Below are positions 40,436 to 49,860 of a stretch of DNA of 64,000 bases, piece after piece. Origin of the DNA: Streptomyces sp. CB02058. GTDB taxonomy: Bacteria; Actinomycetota; Actinomycetes; Streptomycetales; Streptomycetaceae. The position numbers and the translations under genes were made by a program. The notes under the pieces were generated by a model. It was not told the DNA's origin and made no database searches. It saw nothing but the letters and a program-made list of their open reading frames with translations. How positions within the stretch are numbered: the stretch's first letter is position 1; each line of letters opens with the position of its first letter. The stretch is from the NCBI RefSeq assembly GCF_001905505.1, contig NZ_LIPG01000002.1:1364001-1428000 (forward strand). Direction: 5' to 3'.

Positions 40436-41437
40436 TCACTCCGATGACGGTGACGGCGCGGGCACGGAGACCGACTTCGCCCGTGCCACATCCCTCAGCA
40501 GATGGGTGAACGCGCTCTCCTCCAGGATCGGAGTGCCGAACGACTTGGCCTTCACCGTCTTGGACGTCACCGAGTCGGGGTCGTTGGTGACGAGCAGGCT
40601 CGTCAGCCGCGACACGCTCGTCGCCACATGCAGGCCGGCCTCCACGGCCCGGTCCTCCAGAAGCTCCCGGTCGATCGAGGTGTCCCCGGAGAATGCCACC
40701 CGCATGCCCTGCATGAGAGGTTTGTCCGACTCGTAGCGCCCCGGATTCGGATACGGGCACGCGGGGCGCTTGCGCGAGGGGCGCCAGCTGCCCTGGCCCT
40801 GCGAGGGCCGGTACCCGGCGCGCGGGGTGACCGGGGAGTCGTGCCACTCCGTCAGCGGGCGGCACTCCAGCAGTGGCAGCCGCACACCGTCCCGGGCCGC
40901 CGCGTGCAGACTCGGGCGGAAGGCCTCCGCCAGCACCCGGGCGTCGTCGAGGGCGTGGTGCGCGCGCTGCTGCACCACGCCGAAGTGCGCGGCCAGCGAC
41001 TCCAGCTTGTGGTTGGGGAGCGGGAGCCGGAGCTCCTTGGCCAGCGCGATGGTGCACAGCCGCTGCTCGACGGGCGCGGTGACCGCCGCGCGCGCGTACT
41101 CACGGGCGATCATCGACCAGTCGAACGCGGCGTTGTGGGCGACGAGCACCCGCCCCGCGAGCCGCTCCGACAGCTGCGCGGCGACCTCCGGGAAGAGCGG
41201 GGCGCCCTCCAGGACGTCGCTGGTCAGGCCGTGGATCCAGACCGGACCGGGATCGCGCTCGGGGTTCACCAGGGTGTACCAGTGGTCCTCGACGTCGCCC
41301 TGGGCGTCCAGGCGGTACACGGCAGCGGAGATTATCCGGTCGTCGCGGGCGAGTCCGGTGGTCTCCACGTCGACGACCGCGTACCCCTGGGGATACGCGG
41401 CCGGCCACGGCGCTGCGGTCTGACGGTCGTCGAGCAT
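40436..41437 (-). CDS. DEDDh family 3'-5' exonuclease with C-terminal BRCT domain
   Basis: 333 residues; start at the ATG at 41437 (MLDDRQTAAPWPA). The N-terminal exonuclease domain (about 18-180) resembles the DNA polymerase III epsilon subunit: YAVVDVETTG (Asp, Glu), LVAHNAAFDWSMI (Asp), and AHHALDDARVLAEAF (His, Asp). A basic linker leads to a BRCT domain (about 240-320, MQGMRVAFSGDTSIDRELLEDRAVEAGLHV; GTPILEESAF, in part). It probably trims DNA in repair rather than serving the main replisome. Confidence 0.9.
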   Translation of the reverse strand: MLDDRQTAAPWPAAYPQGYAVVDVETTGLARDDRIISAAVYRLDAQGDVEDHWYTLVNPERDPGPVWIHGLTSDVLEGAPLFPEVAAQLSERLAGRVLVAHNAAFDWSMIAREYARAAVTAPVEQRLCTIALAKELRLPLPNHKLESLAAHFGVVQQRAHHALDDARVLAEAFRPSLHAAARDGVRLPLLECRPLTEWHDSPVTPRAGYRPSQGQGSWRPSRKRPACPYPNPGRYESDKPLMQGMRVAFSGDTSIDRELLEDRAVEAGLHVATSVSRLTSLLVTNDPDSVTSKTVKAKSFGTPILEESAFTHLLRDVARAKSVSVPAPSPSSE

Positions 41438-41583
41438 GGTCACAGAGAATACGGGCCGGGACCGACAGTGACCTATCCGGGCGGTCCCGCCATGAATCCT
41501 GTGGTAGCGGAGAGCAGTTGACCGGGTGCCGGAACCGCGGGTCGCGGATGCGCCGGGGAAGCGTGCGGTGAGACGCTCCCGGG

Positions 41584-42303
41584 GTGACGGAGACACAGGC
41601 GCAGACACACGACGAACCCCACGGCGGCGGACTCGGCGTCCGGCTCAACTGGCTGCGGGCCGCGGTCCTCGGCGCCAACGACGGAGTGGTCTCCACGGCG
41701 GGCCTGGTCGTCGGTGTGGCCGGGGCCACGGGCGACCGGTCCACCCTGCTGACGGCCGGCCTGGCGGGGCTGCTCGCGGGCTCCATGTCGATGGCGGCCG
41801 GCGAATACGTGTCGGTGTCCACCCAGCGCGACTCGGAGAAGTCCGCGCTGGAGACGGAGAAGCGGGAACTCCGGGATACCCCGGAGGCCGAGCTCGCCGA
41901 GCTGACCGGACTCCTGGAGGGGAAGGGGCTGAGCAACGAGCTCGCCCGGGAAGCCGCCGTACAGCTCACGCAGCGCGACGCGCTGCGGGCGCACGCCGAG
42001 GTCGAGCTGGGCATCGACCCGGACGAACTGACCAACCCGTGGCACGCGGCGGGAGCGAGCTTCCTGGCCTTCACGGTGGGCGCGCTGCTGCCGCTCCTGG
42101 CGATCGTGCTGCCGCCGTCCTCCCTGCGGCTCCCCGTCACCGTGCTCTCCGTGCTCGCGGCGCTGGCCGCAACCGGCTGGTGGAGCGCCCGCCTGGGCGC
42201 GGCACCGGCCGGGCGGGCGGTGCTGCGGAACATGGCCGGGGGCGCGGTGGCCATGGCGGTGACGTACGGGGCGGGGGCGCTGCTGGGGGCGGCGGGGGTG
42301 TGA
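41584..42303 (+). CDS. VIT1/CCC1 family metal transporter
   Basis: 239 residues from a GTG. It starts with the typical VIT block RLNWLRAAVLGANDGVVSTAGLVVGVAGA (TM1) and AGSMSMAAGEYVSVSTQRDSEKSAL (TM2 with the metal-binding linker). A cytoplasmic helical region rich in Glu (about 85-140, LETEKRELRDTPEAELAEL) and three more TM helices follow. VIT proteins move Fe2+ or Mn2+, usually out of the cytoplasm. It converges on the NACHT gene across a 13-bp gap. Confidence 0.91.
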   Translation: MTETQAQTHDEPHGGGLGVRLNWLRAAVLGANDGVVSTAGLVVGVAGATGDRSTLLTAGLAGLLAGSMSMAAGEYVSVSTQRDSEKSALETEKRELRDTPEAELAELTGLLEGKGLSNELAREAAVQLTQRDALRAHAEVELGIDPDELTNPWHAAGASFLAFTVGALLPLLAIVLPPSSLRLPVTVLSVLAALAATGWWSARLGAAPAGRAVLRNMAGGAVAMAVTYGAGALLGAAGV

Positions 42304-42316
42304 GGGCGGGGCGGTC

Positions 42317-45300
42317 CTACCGTTTGCGTACGATCCGCTCGGACGGGAAGAGCTCGGTGCCGGTGGCCCTCGTCTCGACCCCCACATGGATGGTCAGGCC
42401 GTGCTGGTCGGCCAGCGGGCCGAGGTCCACGGGCTCGTCCGCGGGATAGGCGTAGATGTACAGGCACCTCAGTGCCGGCAGCTCCCGCAGCAGTGCCAGA
42501 CCGTTCGGGTACCGGCAGCAATTGAGTATCAGTGTGTCCAGCCCGCTGCATCCTGCGAGGGCGCTCAGATCCGGGAGGTCCTGCCAGCTCAGGATGAGGC
42601 GCTTGAGACTGCGCAGGAGCGGGCTCTTCGTGACGTACAACAGATGCCTGGGGTCGTACAAACCGAGTTCCTCCAGTCCGGACCATCGCTCAAGCCCCTC
42701 CAGGCTGAGGTCTCCGGTCTCTTCGGGCAGGGTGAGCGATGTGAGACGAGGACTGAGAGCCAGCTGACCGATGCTGTCGACAGGGAAACGGTGTCCCAGG
42801 GTGAGGGAAGTGACGTTCGTGAGCGGCTCCAGCTGTTCCATTGGAACGTCGGGATGCAGCTGTACCAGCGACAGCCAGGTCAGCGGGAGCTCCGAGAGTG
42901 GGCTCAGGTCGTGGACGCCCGGGCAGAGGCTGAGGCCGATCTCCGTGAGTGAGCGCATGGATGCCACCGGGGCTATATCGGTCAGTGCCCTGTTCTCGTA
43001 GACGAAGAGCCTTTCCATCCCGCTGCGCGTGATCAGTGGGGAAAGGTCCTCGTGGCTGCCCTGCACCCGGATCGACTTCGCCTCGGGCACCAGTCGCAGC
43101 GCTTCCATCTGGTTCGCGTTCGTCACCGACACGTAGATGTCGTCCCAAGGGCGCGGCGCGAGCAGCTCCCGGGCGTATGTCTCGGTGTCGAAGGAGCTCC
43201 ACACGTTGGCCAGCTGGGCGGCCACCGAATTCCGCTCGTCGTCCCGGTAGCGCTTGAGCACCTCGTACGCCGCGTCACCGCCGACGAGGGAAGCTGTCAG
43301 CACCACGCAGCTCGCCGCGTACTCCTCCGTCACCTCCTCCGGCCCCGGCAGCAGCTCCAGGACCAGCTCGCCCACCGACGCCAGCTCCTCCGCCTCCGCC
43401 CGGGTGCGCGGCGGCAGCAGGTCCGCCGTCCGGCGCTGTACCTCGGCCCGTACCGCCGGGTCCAGCTCCGGGGCGTGCTCCAGGCTCGCCGCCGCCAGCA
43501 GCACCAGACGGTGCCGGTGCTTGCGGGCGCGGTCCGCGCGCTTCAGCAACTGGCGCAGAAGCCGGGCCCGTTCGTCGGCGCGTGCGTGGCCCACCGCCAT
43601 CTGGATCACGTCGTGCCACTGGTCGTCATGGGCGTGCTGCACCAGCACGCCGAAGTCGCGGGCCTCCACGGCGGCCTTGGCCCCGAGATAGTCCTGGAAG
43701 GTCCGGTGCACGAAGCCCACCGCCCCCGGGGCGGGTTCGCGCAGCAGTCCGCTCCTGATCAGCAGGTGCGAGAAGACCTCGTCGGCGGTGCCCCTGACCT
43801 GCGGCATGGCGGTCAGCCAGTCGGCCAGCATCTCCAGGGCCTCGTCGTGGTCCGCCTCCACCTGGCCGTTCCGGATCAGCCAGTACGCCAGGCGCTGGAG
43901 CAGTGCCGTCTGCTCCTCCCGCGTGAGGTCGACGCCCTCCACCCCGACGATCTCGCGCTCGGTGTCACGCCGCACGAGCAGCATGTCCAGCGCGGCGTCG
44001 TACAGCTCCTTGCGGGCCCGCGGCAGCTGCATCCGCCGGTCCCGGTTCAACGCGCACAGCAGGGCGCACATCAGCGGGTTGGTGGCGAGCCGTCCCAGGT
44101 CGGGGCGGGTCGTCACGGCCCGGCGCAGCGAGGATTCGTAGACGTCGAGCTGTGCGCGCTCCCCGTCGGACACGCACTCGGACCGAGCTGCCGCGTGCCA
44201 GTGCTCGACGAACGCGTGGATGTCCCTCCTTTCCATCGCGAGCAGGGAGTGCGCCTCGAATCCGAAGCCCGCGAGCCAGCTCTCCGGGACGGCGGACGGC
44301 CGGGTCGTCACCACGTAGCGGGATCCGGGATAGGCCGCGATCAGGTCCTTCAGCCACTTCTCCGTGCGGTGGCGCAGCCGCATCGGCACCTCGTCGACGC
44401 CGTCCACCAGGACCAGGGCGCGCCCCTCGGCCAGCAGCCCGTCCACCCAGCCGGCCGGTGCGGCGCCGTGCAGGGGAACGCCCGCCGCGCGCAGGAAGTC
44501 CTCGGGCGTGGGCAGCGTTCCCTGCGAGGTGAAGGCGCGCAGCCGCAGCACGAAGGGCACGCAGCGGTTCCAGTCCCCGAGGTCGCTGCCGAAGGTGCGG
44601 CGGGCCGCGTTCAGCGCCAGCCACTGCACCAGCGTGCTCTTGCCGGAACCGGCCGGGCCCCGCAGCAGCAGCCGTTCCGTCCCGGCCAGCGCCTGTTCCA
44701 CGGAGACCGTCACCGTGGCCGTGCGGTCCAGTCCGTCCTGTCCGGCGCTCTCGCCGCTCACGCTCAGGCTGATGTACGCCGTCTCCAGGGGCCATTCGCG
44801 CGCCGACCGGCCCAGCGTCAGCCCGAACAGCCCCATCCTGCTGTTCGTCGTGGCCATGAAATCGGCGTACCGCTGCTCGAAGGCGAGCGCCGATGCGTCC
44901 GGCCTGGGGCCGACCCGGGCACGTACGTCCTCCACCAGCTCGCGCGTCCGGGCCCCCGCCCGGGTCTGCTCCACGGCCGCGCGCGCCGCGAACGAGGGGT
45001 GGGCGGTGAGCTGTTCCACGAGGTGCTCGCAGCACCGGCCGAGCAGCTCCCCGTACAGCTCCTCCGCGCGCGGGGAGAGGCCGGCGGCGGGCGACGACAG
45101 CTCCGCGTGCAGCCGGGACGCGTCCAGGTCCAGCGCGAACAGACGGTCCGCGTCCAGTTCGCCCGCCGCCGCGAAGGTGTCGTGCACGGAGTCGAGAGCG
45201 GCGAGACGCTCGTGCTCGGGCAGGTCGGCGTACCGCTCCGTGAGCCGGGCGCCGAGCACCCGCGCCAGCCGGTCCGGCTTCGCGGGGCGGGGGAGCGGCC

Positions 45301-45412
45301 GGACCGGTTCCGCTACCAGACCCGCGCCCGGTCTGGGGGTCAGCAGCGACTTGGCGACCGTGCCGATGACCGTGGTCGCCAGTCGGATCAGGGCAACTTC
45401 CGTACCCGACAC
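42317..45412 (-). CDS. NACHT domain STAND ATPase with C-terminal leucine-rich repeats (NLR-like)
   Basis: 1031 residues. The N-terminus (1-205) is helical (ALIRLATTVIGTVAKSLL; SVHDTFAAAG) and resembles the NACHT N-terminal helical domains. The NACHT core has Walker A GPAGSGKST (252-260), Walker B ALVLVDGVDEVP (332-343) and SRYVVTTRPS (364-372), followed by a winged-helix/helical part with GFVHRTFQDYLGAKAAVE (around 590). Residues about 780-1020 are leucine-rich repeats (LTDIAPVASMRSLTEIGLSL; LPDLSALAGCSGLDTLILNC). In bacteria, related proteins protect against phage; whether this one does is inference. Divergent from the desaturase gene across 150 bp. Confidence 0.9.
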   Translation of the reverse strand: MSGTEVALIRLATTVIGTVAKSLLTPRPGAGLVAEPVRPLPRPAKPDRLARVLGARLTERYADLPEHERLAALDSVHDTFAAAGELDADRLFALDLDASRLHAELSSPAAGLSPRAEELYGELLGRCCEHLVEQLTAHPSFAARAAVEQTRAGARTRELVEDVRARVGPRPDASALAFEQRYADFMATTNSRMGLFGLTLGRSAREWPLETAYISLSVSGESAGQDGLDRTATVTVSVEQALAGTERLLLRGPAGSGKSTLVQWLALNAARRTFGSDLGDWNRCVPFVLRLRAFTSQGTLPTPEDFLRAAGVPLHGAAPAGWVDGLLAEGRALVLVDGVDEVPMRLRHRTEKWLKDLIAAYPGSRYVVTTRPSAVPESWLAGFGFEAHSLLAMERRDIHAFVEHWHAAARSECVSDGERAQLDVYESSLRRAVTTRPDLGRLATNPLMCALLCALNRDRRMQLPRARKELYDAALDMLLVRRDTEREIVGVEGVDLTREEQTALLQRLAYWLIRNGQVEADHDEALEMLADWLTAMPQVRGTADEVFSHLLIRSGLLREPAPGAVGFVHRTFQDYLGAKAAVEARDFGVLVQHAHDDQWHDVIQMAVGHARADERARLLRQLLKRADRARKHRHRLVLLAAASLEHAPELDPAVRAEVQRRTADLLPPRTRAEAEELASVGELVLELLPGPEEVTEEYAASCVVLTASLVGGDAAYEVLKRYRDDERNSVAAQLANVWSSFDTETYARELLAPRPWDDIYVSVTNANQMEALRLVPEAKSIRVQGSHEDLSPLITRSGMERLFVYENRALTDIAPVASMRSLTEIGLSLCPGVHDLSPLSELPLTWLSLVQLHPDVPMEQLEPLTNVTSLTLGHRFPVDSIGQLALSPRLTSLTLPEETGDLSLEGLERWSGLEELGLYDPRHLLYVTKSPLLRSLKRLILSWQDLPDLSALAGCSGLDTLILNCCRYPNGLALLRELPALRCLYIYAYPADEPVDLGPLADQHGLTIHVGVETRATGTELFPSERIVRKR

Positions 45413-45562
45413 GTGAGTTCCTCCCCCTGGACTGCGCGCGTGCCGGAAATCCTACGACGGGCCCGTTGGTGGAATCCGCCAAACACTCATGACGCGACGT
45501 CTCACATACTTGTCGGTAACAACATCTATGCCCGGCCCCTCGAACGGCTCTACGGTGCACGC

Positions 45563-46492
45563 ATGGAGCCGAACCTGCCCGATGTCGTGCTGTGGTCGAT
45601 CCCGGCCTTCGTCCTGCTCACCGTCCTCGAAATGGTGTCCTACCGACTGCACCCGGACGAGGACGCCGCCGGATACGACGCCAAGGACGCCGCCACCAGC
45701 GTCACCATGGGGCTCGGCAGCCTGGGCTTCGACCTGCTGTGGAAGATACCCGTCGTGGCGATCTACGCGGCCGTCTACGAGCTGACCCCGCTGCGCGTTC
45801 CCGTGCTCTGGTGGACGGTCCTGCTGATGCTCCTCGCGCAGGACTTCTTCTACTACTGGTCCCACCGCGGCCACCACGTCATCCGGCTCCTCTGGGCCTG
45901 TCACGTGGTTCACCACTCCAGCCGGAAGTTCAACCTCACCACGGCGCTGCGCCAGCCCTGGACCTCGCTCACCTCCTGGCCGTTCTACCTCCCGCTCATC
46001 GCCCTGGGCGTCCACCCGGCCGCGCTCGCCTTCTGCTCCTCGGTGAACCTCGTCTACCAGTTCGGGGTCCACACCGAGAGGATCGACAAGCTGCCCCGGC
46101 CCTTCGAGTACGTCCTCAACACGCCCTCCCACCACCGGGTGCACCACGCCTCCCAGGGCGGCTACCTGGACCGGAACTTCGGCGGGATCCTCATCGTCTG
46201 GGACCGGCTCTTCGGCTCGTTCGCGGGCGAGACCGAGCGGCCCGTCTTCGGGCTCACCAAGAACATCAGCACCCACAACCCCTTCCGCGTCGCCACCCAC
46301 GAGTACGCCGCCATCGCCCGCGACGTGCGAGCGGCGGCCACCTGGAGCGAGCGGGCGGGCCGCGTCTTCCGGGGACCGGGCTGGCAGCCGGCACCCGCCG
46401 CCGGGACGGCACCCGCCGCCGGGACGGCATCCACCGCCGGGACGGCACCGGCACCCGCCGCGCAGCCGCACACCGCCGAGCGCACCGGATGA
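45563..46492 (+). CDS. Sterol desaturase/fatty acid hydroxylase family protein
   Basis: 309 residues from the ATG at 45563. Four or five TM helices and the His clusters of di-iron membrane enzymes: SHRGHH, HVVHHSS, HTER and SHHRVHH. It would hydroxylate, desaturate or cleave a lipid; alkylglycerol-type substrates are known for eukaryotic relatives. The C-terminal 35 residues are a PAAGTA-type repeat absent from the family core. TACGGT 6 nt before the ATG suggests a leaderless mRNA. Its stop overlaps the next start (ATGA), so it is coupled to the lysoplasmalogenase-like gene. Confidence 0.9.
   Translation: MEPNLPDVVLWSIPAFVLLTVLEMVSYRLHPDEDAAGYDAKDAATSVTMGLGSLGFDLLWKIPVVAIYAAVYELTPLRVPVLWWTVLLMLLAQDFFYYWSHRGHHVIRLLWACHVVHHSSRKFNLTTALRQPWTSLTSWPFYLPLIALGVHPAALAFCSSVNLVYQFGVHTERIDKLPRPFEYVLNTPSHHRVHHASQGGYLDRNFGGILIVWDRLFGSFAGETERPVFGLTKNISTHNPFRVATHEYAAIARDVRAAATWSERAGRVFRGPGWQPAPAAGTAPAAGTASTAGTAPAPAAQPHTAERTG
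46391..46444 (+). repeat. Three 18-bp coding repeats at the desaturase C-terminus
   Basis: GCACCCGCCGCCGGGACG occurs at 46391-46408 and 46409-46426, with a diverged third copy at 46427-46444. It encodes the PAAGTA tail and is probably slippage-prone. Confidence 0.82.
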
Positions 46493-47169
46493 CGCCCCGC
46501 GCCGGCGCACACCGGCTCGTGCGCCCGCTGCTCGTCGCCTTCCTCGCCGTCTCCGCCGTCCATCTGGCCGGGCTCCTCGCCGGGGCGGACGCCGCGCACG
46601 TGGCCACCAAGCCGCTGCTGATGCTCCTGCTCGCCGCCTACGCCACGGCACGCGGCGGCCCCCGGCTGCTGATCGCCGCGCTGCTGTGCGGCTGGGCGGG
46701 CGACGTGCTGCTGATGCCCGACGCGGAGGCCGCGTTCCTCGTGGGCATGGCCTTCTTCGCGGCAGGTCACGTCTGCTACCTGCTGCTCTTCGGCCGCGCC
46801 CCCGTGCGGGCGGTCACCGGTCTCGTGTACGCCGTGGTCCTCGTGGTCTTCGTCGTGCTGCTGTGGCCGGGCCTGCCGGGCGGACTGCGCGTCCCCTTGA
46901 CCGGATACAGCCTGCTGCTCACGGCGATGGCGTGGCGGGCGGGCGTCCTCGGCCGGAACGCCGCCGTCGGCGGAGCCCTCTTCCTGCTCTCCGACGCGCT
47001 CATCGCCACCGGCATCGCGGACTGGCCCCAGCTGCCCGCCCACGACTTCTGGATCATGCTGACCTACATCGCCGCGCAGTACCTGCTCACACGGGGGGCG
47101 CTCGGCGGAGCGGAGGATTCCACCGGCGCCGCCCCTGGGGCGTACCGTGAGGGGAGTATCAGAATCTGA
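46489..47169 (+). CDS. Lysoplasmalogenase-like (YhhN/TMEM86) membrane protein
   Basis: 226 residues and about eight TM helices. The YhhN/TMEM86 conserved Asp/His pattern is visible in TKPLLMLLL, CGWAGDVLLM, and SDALIATGIA. Members hydrolyse the vinyl-ether bond of lysoplasmalogens. Its start overlaps the stop of the desaturase-like gene, so two lipid-ether-type enzymes are made together. No plasmalogen synthesis gene is in the window. Confidence 0.87.
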   Translation: MTPRAGAHRLVRPLLVAFLAVSAVHLAGLLAGADAAHVATKPLLMLLLAAYATARGGPRLLIAALLCGWAGDVLLMPDAEAAFLVGMAFFAAGHVCYLLLFGRAPVRAVTGLVYAVVLVVFVVLLWPGLPGGLRVPLTGYSLLLTAMAWRAGVLGRNAAVGGALFLLSDALIATGIADWPQLPAHDFWIMLTYIAAQYLLTRGALGGAEDSTGAAPGAYREGSIRI

Positions 47170-47190
47170 GACGATCGAGGATCTCCACGC

Positions 47191-48234
47191 ATGCGCGCCA
47201 CCGTCATCCACGCCCCTCACGACATCCGGGTCGAGGAGGTGCCCGACCCCCGGGTCCAGCAGCCCACCGACGTCGTCCTGCGGGTGCTGCGGGCCTGCAT
47301 CTGCGGCAGTGACCTGTGGGCCTACCGGGGCGAGTCGGCCCGGCAGCCCGGCCAGCGCATCGGCCACGAGTTCCTCGGCGTCGTCGAGGAGGCCGGCTCC
47401 GGGGTCAACGGCTTCGCCGTCGGCGACCTCGTCGTCGCCCCCTTCGTCTGGTCCGACGGCACCTGCGCCTACTGCGCCGAAGGGCTCACCACCTCCTGCC
47501 CCCAGGGCGGCTTCTGGGGTTCGGTCGGTTCGGACGGCGGCCAGGGCGAGGCGGTCCGCGTCCCGTTCGCCGACGGCACCCTGGTCAAGCTCCCCGCTGC
47601 CGCCGCGTCCGACGACCGCCTGCTGACCGCGCTCCTGGCGCTCTCCGACGTCCTGGGCACCGGGCACCACGCGGCGATCGGCGCGGGCGTGAAGCCCGGC
47701 AGCACCGTCGCGGTCGTCGGTGACGGCGCGGTCGGCCTGTGCGGCGTCATGGCCGCCAAGCGGCTCGGCGCCGAGCGGATCATCGCCCTGGGCCGCCACC
47801 AGGCCCGTACCGACATCGCCCGCGCCTTCGGAGCCACGGACGTCGTCGCCGAGCGCGGCGAGGCGGCTCTCGCGGCCGTACGGGAGCTGACGCGGGGCGA
47901 AGGCACCCACGGGGTCATCGAGGCGGTCGGCACCGAGCAGTCGATGCGCACGGCCCTCGGCATCGTGCGCGACGGCGGCTCCGTCGGATACGTCGGAGTC
48001 CCGCACGGCAGCGGCACCGGCGTCGACCTCGGCGTCATGTTCGACCGGAACATCGCCCTGCGCGGAGGCGTCGCCCCCGTGCGCACGTACATCCCGGAGC
48101 TGCTCCCCGACGTGCTGGACGGCACGATCGACCCCTCGCCCGTCTTCGACCTGACCGTCGGGCTGGACGGGGTGCCGGGCGGCTACAAGGCGATGGACGA
48201 GCGCACGGCGCTGAAGGTCCTCGTCAAGCCGTAG
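47191..48234 (+). CDS. Zinc-dependent alcohol dehydrogenase
   Basis: 347 residues. The catalytic Zn ligands are recognisable: Cys in RACICGSDLWAYRG, His-Glu in GHEFLGVVEEAG, and a structural-Zn-like Cys set around TCAYCAEGLTTSC. The Rossmann domain begins VAVVGDGAVGLCGVMAAKRLGAERII. GAGGA upstream of the ATG. It follows the lysoplasmalogenase gene by 21 bp and may be in its operon. The substrate is unknown. It ends in a large palindrome shared with the subtilase gene. Confidence 0.91.
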   Translation: MRATVIHAPHDIRVEEVPDPRVQQPTDVVLRVLRACICGSDLWAYRGESARQPGQRIGHEFLGVVEEAGSGVNGFAVGDLVVAPFVWSDGTCAYCAEGLTTSCPQGGFWGSVGSDGGQGEAVRVPFADGTLVKLPAAAASDDRLLTALLALSDVLGTGHHAAIGAGVKPGSTVAVVGDGAVGLCGVMAAKRLGAERIIALGRHQARTDIARAFGATDVVAERGEAALAAVRELTRGEGTHGVIEAVGTEQSMRTALGIVRDGGSVGYVGVPHGSGTGVDLGVMFDRNIALRGGVAPVRTYIPELLPDVLDGTIDPSPVFDLTVGLDGVPGGYKAMDERTALKVLVKP

Positions 48235-48250
48235 CGCCCGCCGTACGCGG

Positions 48251-48282
48251 GAGGGGCCGGGGACAGCTGTCCCCGGCCCCTC
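48251..48282. terminator. Perfect 32-bp palindrome between convergent genes
   Basis: GAGGGGCCGGGGACAG (48251-48266) is followed directly by its exact complement (48267-48282). In RNA it forms a long hairpin with a small tip on either strand, serving the alcohol dehydrogenase and subtilase genes. On the plus strand it is followed by CTTTC. Confidence 0.85.
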
Positions 48283-48304
48283 CTTTCACGCCGTGCCCCG
48301 CCGG

Positions 48305-49834
48305 TTACCGGGTGACCGCGTCCAGCGCGTCCACGACACCGGCTCCGTAGAAGCCGTTGTACCGGGTGCCGCCCTCGCAGACCGCGTCCACGGTGCCGTC
48401 GGCGTCGATGTCGTACGGCGCGCCGCACGCGGTGGCGTCGGCCTGGTGCGTCAGCAGCGCCTTCACCACCGCCGCGGAGGCACGCGGGTGGGCCGACTTG
48501 ATCAGGGCCGCGACGCCCGCGACGTGCGGGGACGCCATCGACGTACCGGCCTTGTAGTTGTAGCCGCCGCCGATCGTCGTCGACAGGATCAGACCGCTGA
48601 CGGCCGGAGCCTCGGGCGTCTGGTAGCGCGTCGAGTCACCGCCCGGGGCGGCCACGTCGATGACTCCGAGACCGTAGTTCGAGTACGAGGACTTCAGGCC
48701 CTTCGCCCCGGTCGCGGAGACCGTCACGACACCCGGCAGCATGGTCGGGATGTCGGGGCAGGCGCTCGGGTCGACCGTGCGGGTGACCGTCGTCGTGTCG
48801 TTGGGGCTCGTCGTGTCCTCGATGGCGTCGAGGGCCAGGTCGTGGTCGGAGTTGCCGGCCGCGGCGACGTTCACGACACCCTTGCTCTCCGCGTAGCGGG
48901 TGGCACGGGTGACCGCCTCGACCAGGGCGCCCTGGTCCGGGTCGTTCTTGCAGTTGAACAGCCAGGGGTCGGTGTAATAGCTGTTGTTGGTCACATCGAC
49001 GCCGTGCTCGGCGGCCCAGACGAAGCCGCAGACGACGGCCTCGGTGTAGAAGAAGCCGGCGGGCGTGGACACCTTGATGCCGGAGACCTTCACCCCGGGT
49101 GCGACGCCGGTGACGCCGACGCCGTTCTTCGCCGCGGCTATGGTGCCCGCGACGTGCGTTCCGTGGTCGGCCTCGCCGGGCGCGGGACGCCAGGCGCCCT
49201 CGGTGGTGTCCGGGGCACCGGACACGCAGTTCACGGAGGCGGCACGGTCGAAGTTCGGCGCCAGGTCCGGGTGGGTGTCGTCCACGCCCGTGTCGATGAC
49301 GGCGACCGTGACCTTGCTGCTGCCGAGCGACTTCTGGTGCGCCTTGTCCGCCTTGATGGCGGGCAGGTCCCACTGCAGGGGCTCCAGCGGGTCCTGGCCG
49401 GCCGTCGCCTCGGCCGCGGCGGCCTGAGCCTGCCCGGCGGAGAGGGGCTGGCCGACGCCGATGTCCTTGGTCGCCTGCGGGACGATCGGGTTGGTGCGCG
49501 TGGCGCCCGCGGACTGGACGCCCTTGGCCTTGCGGATCGTCGCGCCGAAGTCCGGGTTCTTCGAGTGGACGACGATGACGCCGATCTTGTCGTACGACGT
49601 GACGACCGACCCGCCGGCCGCGGATATCGCCTTGCGGACCTGCTTGACGGTGCCGTGACCCGCCCGCGTGTTCACGACGTACGACAGCTGGGGCCCGTCC
49701 GCCGATACCGCCGCCGGCTCCTCCGCGGGTGCCGCGGCCGCGGTCCCCGTCGGGAGGAAACCGAGCGAGGCCGTGAGCGCGAGTCCGACGGGCAGCGTGA
49801 GTACGCGTGTCCGTCTGGTTGCCAGATGAGCCAT
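48305..49834 (-). CDS. Secreted S8 family (subtilisin-like) serine protease
   Basis: 509 residues. A signal peptide (about 1-35, ending GTAAAA) is followed by a propeptide-like region (about 45-150, LSYVVNTRAGHGTVKQVRKAISAAGGSVVTSY, in part). The catalytic triad is in VAVIDTGVDDTHPDL (Asp), DHGTHVAGTIAA (His) and AGTSMASPHVAGVAAL (Ser), with the oxyanion Asn in AAAGNSDHD. A secreted protease. A 26-bp inverted repeat lies just upstream of its start. Confidence 0.95.
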   Translation of the reverse strand: MAHLATRRTRVLTLPVGLALTASLGFLPTGTAAAAPAEEPAAVSADGPQLSYVVNTRAGHGTVKQVRKAISAAGGSVVTSYDKIGVIVVHSKNPDFGATIRKAKGVQSAGATRTNPIVPQATKDIGVGQPLSAGQAQAAAAEATAGQDPLEPLQWDLPAIKADKAHQKSLGSSKVTVAVIDTGVDDTHPDLAPNFDRAASVNCVSGAPDTTEGAWRPAPGEADHGTHVAGTIAAAKNGVGVTGVAPGVKVSGIKVSTPAGFFYTEAVVCGFVWAAEHGVDVTNNSYYTDPWLFNCKNDPDQGALVEAVTRATRYAESKGVVNVAAAGNSDHDLALDAIEDTTSPNDTTTVTRTVDPSACPDIPTMLPGVVTVSATGAKGLKSSYSNYGLGVIDVAAPGGDSTRYQTPEAPAVSGLILSTTIGGGYNYKAGTSMASPHVAGVAALIKSAHPRASAAVVKALLTHQADATACGAPYDIDADGTVDAVCEGGTRYNGFYGAGVVDALDAVTR

Positions 49835-49860
49835 GGGTTCTCCACATCATCCGTGCCAGT

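Noticed and set aside
43052..45562. Long plus-strand open frame running through the NACHT gene
   Set aside because: It is Arg/Gln/Pro-rich shadow coding caused by GC3 bias opposite a well-supported NACHT gene. Only its last 309 codons, from 45563, are a real gene.
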